In this document: one piece after another, positions 57,810 through 64,000 of the stretch
How the letters are laid out: each line of letters begins with the position of its first letter
Position numbering within the stretch: the stretch's first letter is position 1
Made by a program: the position numbers and the translations under genes
NCBI GenBank assembly: GCA_964449775.1
Contig: CAYVBQ010000014.1
Coordinates: forward strand, 20,138 to 84,137
Direction: 5' to 3'
Length of the DNA stretch: 64,000 bases
From: Fen-1258 sp964449775
Lineage (GTDB): Bacteria; Bacteroidota; Ignavibacteria; Ignavibacteriales; Melioribacteraceae
Notes under the pieces: generated by a model
Told to the model about the DNA's origin: nothing
What the model saw: only the letters and a program-made list of their open reading frames with translations
The model's database searches: none

Positions 57810-59828
57810 ATGAAGTACTTAGTACACTTAATAATTTTGATTCTCACCTTAACATCAATTAACGCACAGCAAAAACGTGCTATGACAGTTGAAGATATGT
57901 GGAAAATGAAACGTATAGGCGCGTACGATGTTTCACCCGACGGAAAAACAATTGCGTTTGCGGCTACTTCATATAGCATGGAAACTAACAAATCAAATTC
58001 AGATATCTGGCTTATTGATGCTGACGGAAAAAATGTTCGCGCATTTAAAAATTCTGAAGCTGGTGAAAGTGCACCAAAATTTTCATCAGACGGAAAAAAG
58101 ATTGCTTATTCTAAGAAAGGTCAAATCTGGATAAGCAACATTGATGGTTCCGATGATCAACAATTGACCGATCTCTACACTGGTGCATCGGGAATGGTTT
58201 GGTCGAACAATGGCAAGGCTATTCTTTTCGTCTCGGATGTCTATCCTGATTGCCCAACACAAGATTGTAACAAAGAAAAAGATGAAGCCGCTGATAAAAG
58301 TCCGGTCAAAGCCAAAATCATAACAGAATTGATGTACCGAAATTTCGACCACTGGCGCGGTGATAAACGGAGCCATCTTTTTCTCTATAACATTGAGACC
58401 AAAGAATTTATGGACTTAACCAAAGAAAGTCCTTTTGATGTACCACCTATCGATTTGGGCTCGGCGAATGATTACTCATTCTCACCTGATGGAAACGAAA
58501 TTGCTTTTACTATGAATCCGGATAAAGTTGTTGCTACTAGCACCAACAACGAAATTTTTATCATTCAAAGGAACAGTGGATATCCATATAAACTAATTTC
58601 GAAAAGCAAAGGAAGCGATTCGCAACCGGTTTATTCTCCCGATGGTAAGTATATCGCTTTTACATCAATGGCACGTGCGGGATTTGAAGCTGATAAAAAA
58701 TCTATTATGCTTTATGATCGTGCAACTAGTCAATTAAGAAACCTCACGGAAAAAATTGATCTTACCGCCGGAGAAATTATCTGGTCGCCGGATTCAAAAT
58801 ATATCTACTTTGATGCACCGAACGAAGTCAACAACTCAATCTATAAAATAGAAGTTGCTACCGCGAAGCATGAAATCATTGTGAAAGAAAATGGAAATAC
58901 TTCATTCACACTTTCACCGGACGGGCAAACTCTCTATTTCAAGAAACAAAAATCAACAATGCCGTATGAGCTTTTTTCCGTCAGTACGAATGGCGGAGAA
59001 TCGAAACAACTTACTTTCGTTAATAACGATTTACTTTCCCAGTTGGAGATGAATCCAATAGAAACTTTTTGGAGCGATGGCGCTAAAGGTGCGAAGGTTC
59101 AATCCATTTTAGTCAAACCTCCATTCTTCGATCCGAATAAAAAATATCCGCTCATATTCTTAATTCACGGTGGACCGCAAGGTCATTGGATGGATGATTT
59201 CCACTTTAGATGGAATACACAATTGTTTGCATCAAAAGGTTATGTTGTTGTAGCACCAAATCCTCGCGGCAGCCAAGGATACGGTCAAAAATTCTGCGAT
59301 GAAATATCACGCGACTGGGGTGGAAAAGTTTATGCCGATTTAATGAACGCATACGATTATGCAATTAAGAATTATAAATTCATCGATCCGAAAAATACTT
59401 TTGCAGCAGGTGCATCATACGGCGGCTACATGATTAACTGGATCGAAGGTCACACAAACAGATTTAATGCACTTGTAAGTCATGACGGAGTTTTCAATTT
59501 AGAAAGCATGTTCGGTACAACAGAAGAACTGTGGTTTCCTATTTGGGAATACGGCGCTCCGTACTGGAAAGACAGAACCGATTATGAAAAATTTTCGCCC
59601 CATCGTTTCGTAAAGAATTTCAAAACGCCGATGCTTATTGTGCATGGCGGGAACGACTTCCGTGTTCCCGAAGGTCAAGCGATGGAATTATTCACAGCTC
59701 TTCAATTAATGAATGTGGAAAGTAAATTTTTGTATTTCCCAGATGAAACGCACTTTGTTCAAAAAGCTCAGAATGCAAGACTTTGGTGGAATACAGTTTT
59801 TGACTGGTTCAATCAACATAAAAAATAA
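57810..59828 (+). CDS. secreted S9 family (prolyl oligopeptidase-type) peptidase
   Basis: 672 aa, signal peptide MKYLVHLIILILTLTSINAQ. N-terminal WD40-like beta-propeller (~40-400) with repeated YDVSPDGKTIAFAA, APKFSSDGKKIAYS, PVYSPDGKYIAFTS. The C-terminal alpha/beta-hydrolase has FLIHGGPQGHW, GASYGGYM (Ser536), VHGGNDFRVP (Asp) and DETHFVQ (His). Acylaminoacyl/dipeptidyl peptidase clade (S9C). Digests short peptides in the periplasm. Confidence 0.95.
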   Translation: MKYLVHLIILILTLTSINAQQKRAMTVEDMWKMKRIGAYDVSPDGKTIAFAATSYSMETNKSNSDIWLIDADGKNVRAFKNSEAGESAPKFSSDGKKIAYSKKGQIWISNIDGSDDQQLTDLYTGASGMVWSNNGKAILFVSDVYPDCPTQDCNKEKDEAADKSPVKAKIITELMYRNFDHWRGDKRSHLFLYNIETKEFMDLTKESPFDVPPIDLGSANDYSFSPDGNEIAFTMNPDKVVATSTNNEIFIIQRNSGYPYKLISKSKGSDSQPVYSPDGKYIAFTSMARAGFEADKKSIMLYDRATSQLRNLTEKIDLTAGEIIWSPDSKYIYFDAPNEVNNSIYKIEVATAKHEIIVKENGNTSFTLSPDGQTLYFKKQKSTMPYELFSVSTNGGESKQLTFVNNDLLSQLEMNPIETFWSDGAKGAKVQSILVKPPFFDPNKKYPLIFLIHGGPQGHWMDDFHFRWNTQLFASKGYVVVAPNPRGSQGYGQKFCDEISRDWGGKVYADLMNAYDYAIKNYKFIDPKNTFAAGASYGGYMINWIEGHTNRFNALVSHDGVFNLESMFGTTEELWFPIWEYGAPYWKDRTDYEKFSPHRFVKNFKTPMLIVHGGNDFRVPEGQAMELFTALQLMNVESKFLYFPDETHFVQKAQNARLWWNTVFDWFNQHKK

Positions 59829-59841
59829 ATTGGGGTAAAAA

Positions 59842-60201
59842 ATGAATTACGACGAAAAAGAATATTGGGATTCACCAACTTTAGAGGAGAAGCGTTTCGA
59901 TACCGAAGAAGAAGTTGAACGCGGTACTCAATATGTTGAAGAGCGGCTTTGGGATAAAGTTGAACGCTTCGGAAGTAAAATCCGTTTTGCAAAAGATATT
60001 AAAGCACTATACCGTTATATGAGGGATAAGTATGTTCCTTGGTACCGCAAAACAATTGTGGTTGCGGCATTGATCTATTTCATCAGCCCAATTGATGCGA
60101 TTCCCGATTTTGCACCCCTCTTCGGTTATCTGGACGATCTTGGAGTGATTGTGGCAGCGATTAAATATTTAGGAAGTGAGATAGTTCCATATTATGATTA
60201 A
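59842..60201 (+). CDS. YkvA family (DUF1232) membrane protein
   Basis: 119 aa. The DUF1232 core is WYRKTIVVAALIYFISPIDA, IPDFAPLFGYLDDLGVIVAA. The N-terminal acidic half is soluble. It starts 13 bp after the S9 peptidase stop, so it is probably in the same transcript. Role unknown. Confidence 0.93.
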   Translation: MNYDEKEYWDSPTLEEKRFDTEEEVERGTQYVEERLWDKVERFGSKIRFAKDIKALYRYMRDKYVPWYRKTIVVAALIYFISPIDAIPDFAPLFGYLDDLGVIVAAIKYLGSEIVPYYD

Positions 60202-60323
60202 TGAATTTCTCGGTTGTAAAAACTAATACTGTCTTTCACGGAAAAGTTATTCTTCCTAATCTGGTTCCTAAAGGAAGTGTGACAATTTGTGGAAAGACTC
60301 AAAGTGTTACAATCGATAAATAG
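60201..60323 (+). CDS. possible 40-aa protein coupled to YkvA gene
   Basis: The ATG overlaps the stop of the YkvA gene by one base (TAATG). Reads MNFSVVKTNTVFHGKVILPN, LVPKGSVTICGKTQSVTIDK. No family recognised. The overlap could allow coupled translation, but the ORF may be chance. Confidence 0.3.
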   Translation: MNFSVVKTNTVFHGKVILPNLVPKGSVTICGKTQSVTIDK

Positions 60324-60541
60324 AATAAGAACCTCATTGTTTTTTAGAAAGAAATGAAACACAAAATTGAAATTAATCATAGGTTAATTTTTATAATTGG
60401 AGACTGCTAAAAACCTAATAAGATTTTTTTTGTCCTGGTGACTTTGTGTTAAGAAGAAGTTGAATACTTTAGAATCATCCACAAAGATCATTAAGGCACA
60501 AAGATTTTAACATTTCGAAACATCGGTTATAAAAAATTTTT
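60324..60541. other. intergenic, AT-rich, repeat fragment
   Basis: Contains CTGGTGACTTTGTG and AAGGCACAAAG, words of the 'GCCACAAAGACACC / CTTAGTGGC' dispersed family seen at 22199-22320 and 27490-27570. No gene seen. Confidence 0.5.
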
Positions 60542-62077
60542 TCATTCTTTAAAATTGAGCGAGTAAATATCCAACCGTCTATCCTTCCAATTCAGTACGC
60601 TTCCGGATTGTTTATGCTTCTTCAACAATTCTAAATCCACATCATCAATAATTACCATTTCCACATTGGGTGTTGCTTCAGCTTGAATTGCATCGCGCGA
60701 AAAAGGAATATCCGCTGGGGTAAAAATTGCAGACTGAGCATAATGAATGTCAAGATTTTCAACAAAAGGTAAATTGCCAACCGAACCTGCTATGATTGTA
60801 AATACATGGTTTTCAATGCACCTTGCTTGAGCGCAATAGCGAACGCGCAAATATGCATAACGCTCATCAGTGCAGAATGGAACAAAGATTAATTGAGCGC
60901 CCTTTTCTACAGCTATGCGCGAGACTTCCGGAAATTCAATATCATAACAAATGAGAATAGAAATTTTACCCCTATCTGTATCAAAAACTTCAACCTTATT
61001 TCCCGGTTCAACTCCCCACCATTTTTTTTCATTTGGAGTGATGTGCAGTTTGTATTGTTTATCAATTTTTCCGCTGCGATGAAATAGATAAGCGATATTA
61101 TAAAGATGATCCTCTTCAATAGTAAAGTGAGAACCGCCGATAATGTTGATGTTATACTTAATTGCAAGATTGGAAAATGCATTAAGATAGTCCGGTGTAA
61201 ACTGAGCAAGTCTTCTTACGGCTAAACCGGGGCGCTCTGCCGGAAGAAATGATAGAAGTTGAGTTGTTAAAATTTCGGGAAAGATAATAAAATCGCATTT
61301 ATAATCTGAAGCCACATCAATAAAATAATCGCATTGCTTTTCGAATGCTTCAAAATTTTCTATTGAACGCATCTGATATTGAACGGCGCATATTCTAACC
61401 GGACGTGTTGGAATAAAAATACGAGAAGTATCCGGTTCATAATCTATATTTGTCCATTCTAAAAATGTTGCATATCCTTTTGAGTCTTCATCGGAAGTTA
61501 GATAATTCGGGATCAATCTTTTTAGAACAAATCCGTTTGATATCTGTGTTGTAAGTACAGGATCAATTAAAGTCTTACTTATCACCTTTTCAATGTATTC
61601 TCTTGCACTTATCTTATCGGCATGTTTACTATAACCGGGGATTCGCCCGCCAATGATAATTCTCATTAAATTTTTCTTCACGCTTAATTCTTTTCTAGCT
61701 TCATAAAGACGGCGTGAAAATTTTAATCCACGGAATTCCGGATCAACCATTATTTCAATTCCATAAAGAGTATTCCCATTTGTATCGTGGTTTCTTATAA
61801 ATCCATTGTCGGCAATCTCTTTCCAGCCATGCCATTCTGAATATAAAGTAAAATCAAGTATTAGACTGCTGGATGAAGCGACAAGTCTTTTGTTATAAAC
61901 TATTCCAATTTGTCCTTCGGGAAAAATTGATATCTGACTTTCAAACTGTTCTTTCGACCATGTCGGCATTCCAGGAAAACATTTTTTTTGAAGCTCAACA
62001 ACTTTAACATAGTCTTCTAATTGAAGTTGACGGACTTTAATTCTGTTAGGCGATATTATCCGATTTCCTTTTTCCAT
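60542..62077 (-). CDS. GNAT acetyltransferase-carbon-nitrogen hydrolase fusion
   Basis: 511 aa from ATG 62077 (MEKGNRIISPNRIKVRQLQL) with GGAG 8 bases upstream; a longer frame begins at 62128. N-terminal GNAT (~12-190: GIEIMVDPEFRGLKFSRRLY as the acetyl-CoA loop). C-terminal nitrilase-like domain (~230-505) with the triad Glu in FIIFPEILTT, Lys in YKLHITPNEKKWWG and Cys in SILICYDIEFPE. A known two-domain arrangement in many bacteria; the reaction is not established, amide hydrolysis coupled to acyl transfer is assumed. Confidence 0.93.
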   Translation of the reverse strand: MEKGNRIISPNRIKVRQLQLEDYVKVVELQKKCFPGMPTWSKEQFESQISIFPEGQIGIVYNKRLVASSSSLILDFTLYSEWHGWKEIADNGFIRNHDTNGNTLYGIEIMVDPEFRGLKFSRRLYEARKELSVKKNLMRIIIGGRIPGYSKHADKISAREYIEKVISKTLIDPVLTTQISNGFVLKRLIPNYLTSDEDSKGYATFLEWTNIDYEPDTSRIFIPTRPVRICAVQYQMRSIENFEAFEKQCDYFIDVASDYKCDFIIFPEILTTQLLSFLPAERPGLAVRRLAQFTPDYLNAFSNLAIKYNINIIGGSHFTIEEDHLYNIAYLFHRSGKIDKQYKLHITPNEKKWWGVEPGNKVEVFDTDRGKISILICYDIEFPEVSRIAVEKGAQLIFVPFCTDERYAYLRVRYCAQARCIENHVFTIIAGSVGNLPFVENLDIHYAQSAIFTPADIPFSRDAIQAEATPNVEMVIIDDVDLELLKKHKQSGSVLNWKDRRLDIYSLNFKE

Positions 62078-62213
62078 ACAATACTCCATTTTTATTGAAT
62101 AGATACAATCTCGGAGACATTCATGCAATACTACTATAAAGTAGTGAAGTATGATCTATATTCCTAATTAACGGGCAGTGGAGTATATTTGCAACAACAA
62201 ATTTGGAAGTGTA

Positions 62214-62759
62214 ATGAATTTCGACGTAAAAAAAATAGAAAAAGTTTTTCACGGTAAAGTATTTGATGTCAGAGTCGATGAAATTGAATACAACGGTACA
62301 GGGAATAAAGCATATAGACAAGTTGCAGTTCATCCGGGAGGTGCAGTCATCGTTCCAATAAATAGTGACGGTAAAATTGAATTTATAACTCAATACCGTT
62401 ATCCACACAATGAAGTTCTTCTAGAACTTCCGGCAGGTAAACTTGAAAAGGGAGAAGATCCACTTGTCTGTGCTTCGCGGGAGCTTACTGAAGAAACTGG
62501 TTATTCATCGAATAATATTTCCAAACTTGGTAAGATTTATACTACTCCCGGTTTTTGTAATGAGGTTTTGCATATCTATCTTGCAGAAGATTTAATTCCG
62601 GGAGATCATGCAAGAGAAGAGGGCGAGGAAGGAATGGAGATAGTTGAACTGACTCTCCGCGAGGTGGAAGAAAAAATCCGGAACGGAGAAATTGTTGATG
62701 CGAAGACTATCTCAGGAATATATTTTTATAAACTTTTAATGGAACATAGATCATTATGA
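62214..62759 (+). CDS. Nudix hydrolase (ADP-ribose pyrophosphatase type)
   Basis: 181 aa from ATG 62214 (MNFDVKKIEKVFHGKVFDVR) with GGAAG upstream. Nudix box GKLEKGEDPLVCASRELTEETGY fits GX5EX7REUXEEXGU. ELPAGKLE and the upstream QYRYPHNEVLLELPAG are typical of the NudF/ADPRase group. Hydrolyses ADP-ribose or related nucleoside diphosphate sugars. Confidence 0.94.
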   Translation: MNFDVKKIEKVFHGKVFDVRVDEIEYNGTGNKAYRQVAVHPGGAVIVPINSDGKIEFITQYRYPHNEVLLELPAGKLEKGEDPLVCASRELTEETGYSSNNISKLGKIYTTPGFCNEVLHIYLAEDLIPGDHAREEGEEGMEIVELTLREVEEKIRNGEIVDAKTISGIYFYKLLMEHRSL

Positions 62760-62865
62760 TTTTTATGATTAATCATGATCCTTAAAAATCACAACCATCT
62801 CCATAGGAGTTCTTCGGACATAAAAATCTGCGTTCCATAATCAATTAGTCAGACCAATTTCAATT

Positions 62866-63594
62866 CTATTTTTTCCCTACCGGCATAATATACACTGGTG
62901 ATTCATTATCTGGCATGTTCATAGTTGCTTTAACTCCACTATCAGTGAATGCACCAATAGCCACTGTTCCTAAACCAAGAGAAACACATTGTAGGTAAAG
63001 ATTCTCTGCAGCGTGTCCCACTTCCATATAGATATATCTTTCAGCTCTGCTACCATATTTTATAGATGTTCGTTCAAAAACCGCAGAAAAGACTATGACA
63101 ACTGGAGCCGTTTGAATTGGAGTCTGCCCTAGTGCGACATTACATAATTCTGTTCTCTTATCACCTTCGGCAATTTTCTTTAAATCGTGTGTAATAGGAC
63201 GATACTTGTAAATTCCATTCATCAAATCCGTGACATTACCAACAACGACATATATTTCCAATGGATAAAGTCCCCCGGCGGATGGTGCGGTTCGATATCT
63301 GAAACCACTAGATGAATCAGATATGCCCTGTGCTGACCAAAGTAATTGAGATATTTCTTGAAGTGTTAGAGGTGCATTCTTATAAGACCGAATCGATCTT
63401 CTTAATAATAGAGCAGACTCAATTGATGTATTACTACTAAAAATTGGCTTAGATAGTTTGATGACATCCGCGGTGGAATTGGTCGCTGAATTTGCACTTT
63501 CAGTTTTACATGCAAACAAGGATAGCATTATAATAATAGCTAGAATTAGAAAACTTATTAAGTACACAATGTGACTTTGTTTTAGCTTTTTCAT
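62866..63594 (-). CDS. SagB/ThcOx-type nitroreductase-fold lipoprotein
   Basis: 242 aa from the ATG at 63594 with GGAGG 6 bases upstream. The N-terminal TM/lipobox MLSLFAC indicates a lipoprotein. Nitroreductase fold: LLLRRSIRSYKNAPLTLQEI, SQLLWSAQGI, FRYRTAPSAGGLYPLEIYVV, YIYMEVGHAAENLYLQCVSL and LGLGTVAIGAF. Related to SagB dehydrogenases that oxidise azolines, but no SagC/D partners are nearby, so it is a stand-alone flavin oxidoreductase. Substrate unknown. Confidence 0.92.
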   Translation of the reverse strand: MKKLKQSHIVYLISFLILAIIIMLSLFACKTESANSATNSTADVIKLSKPIFSSNTSIESALLLRRSIRSYKNAPLTLQEISQLLWSAQGISDSSSGFRYRTAPSAGGLYPLEIYVVVGNVTDLMNGIYKYRPITHDLKKIAEGDKRTELCNVALGQTPIQTAPVVIVFSAVFERTSIKYGSRAERYIYMEVGHAAENLYLQCVSLGLGTVAIGAFTDSGVKATMNMPDNESPVYIMPVGKK

Positions 63595-63768
63595 TATCAA
63601 CCTCCGTTATCATTATCAAAGTAGTTTCATTTAATAATCTATGATTAAAAGCAATTGCGACAAAATAACATTTTAATGCAATTCAAATATAATTATTGCA
63701 TTTATGAAAATTTACAACAATCGCATATCTGAAATGAGGCACTCCATATTTAATGTGCAGAAAGTTTG

Positions 63769-63924
63769 GATTATGACAATCACATTCACTCAGAGGGTGA
63801 GAAGGATTCTCAGTTAATTAAGTTTACTTTTTATGAAATAGATGAAAAAATTATAAATGATGAGATTGTTGATGCGAAGATTATCTACGGTATTTTTATG
63901 CATAAACTTGGTTTGGAGAAATGA
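63769..63924 (+). pseudogene. 3' remnant of a Nudix hydrolase gene
   Basis: Reads DYDNHIHSEGEKDSQLIKFT, FYEIDEKIINDEIVDAKIIY, GIFMHKLGLEK, stop. It matches the C-terminal ~45 residues of the Nudix gene at 62214-62759 (EEGEEGMEIVELTLREVEEK, IRNGEIVDAKTISGIYFYKL). No Nudix box remains, so it is a broken paralogue or duplication remnant. Confidence 0.8.
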
Positions 63925-64000
63925 TGTTGGATACTAGATACTAGATCATAAATAGCACAACATCGTACACACTTTCTAGTATTACTAATGAAGCAGGAGA

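Overview
The window is a low-GC bacterial scaffold with two 100-base N gaps, so it is probably a metagenome assembly. Gene content points to the Ignavibacteria/Ignavibacteriales branch of the Bacteroidota-Chlorobiota group. The clues are type IX secretion (T9SS) C-terminal sorting domains of the NYPNPFNPET kind, a type II-C CRISPR system with a 46-nt repeat, a System I cytochrome c maturation cluster whose CcmE carries CxxxY, KDO transferase (outer membrane LPS), a large TonB-type barrel protein, and weak Shine-Dalgarno use at many starts. The taxonomic call is inference; no rRNA is present.

Layout. 1-5570: type II-C CRISPR-Cas locus (3' part of cas9, cas1, a disrupted IS200-like Y1 transposase, cas2, then an array of 19 visible repeats crossing a gap). 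Palindrome doublets sit before cas1, between cas1 and the transposase, and between the transposase and cas2. 5594-6745: unknown protein. 7192-10881: ccmF-ccmE-ccmD-ccmC on the minus strand. 11074-14315: SpoIIE-type phosphatase, Sel1-repeat protein and RsbW-like kinase (partner switching). 15099-25110: DUF2892 protein, GH18 hydrolase, GxxExxY protein, YghO-like acetyltransferase, TonB-type receptor and a large secreted repeat protein. This part is riddled with dispersed repeats and MITE-like insertions. 25312-28289: coiled-coil/membrane proteins whose junctions have been copied three times, then a RelE-type toxin-antitoxin pair. 28718-31580: msrA, M28 peptidase, cold-shock protein, tRNA-Asn. 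31835-36804: methylmalonyl-CoA mutase and epimerase, TerC, dicarboxylate symporter. 36992-41450: M1 aminopeptidase with T9SS tail, pullulanase-like GH13. 41521-56498 (mostly minus): hybrid histidine kinase, waaA, heptosyltransferase-like GT9, fbp, a heterodimeric ABC exporter, serS, leuS. 56679-57693: decayed DUF433 gene and an integron-cassette-like unit carrying a PIN toxin-antitoxin pair. 57810-63924: S9 peptidase, YkvA protein, GNAT-nitrilase fusion, Nudix hydrolase, SagB-type oxidoreductase lipoprotein and a Nudix remnant.

Most unusual material. (1) The last CRISPR repeat (5441-5570) keeps all 46 repeat bases in order but is split by four insertions of 20, 23, 19 and 22 nt, each able to form a small hairpin; similar micro-palindromes interrupt other dispersed repeats and a terminator. 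(2) Six of the eight cas2-proximal spacers, counting one cut by the gap, are built from ACTGACAT/CTGACTGA words, as if taken from a simple-sequence satellite. (3) Two T9SS-cargo genes (GH18 and the repeat protein) have their sorting domain out of frame, and in both the consensus is restored by adding back one 7-bp unit, suggesting slippage. (4) There are several clean MITE-like insertions with terminal inverted repeats and target duplications, one inside a terminator loop. (5) A three-fold duplicated gene junction lies between 24890 and 26700.
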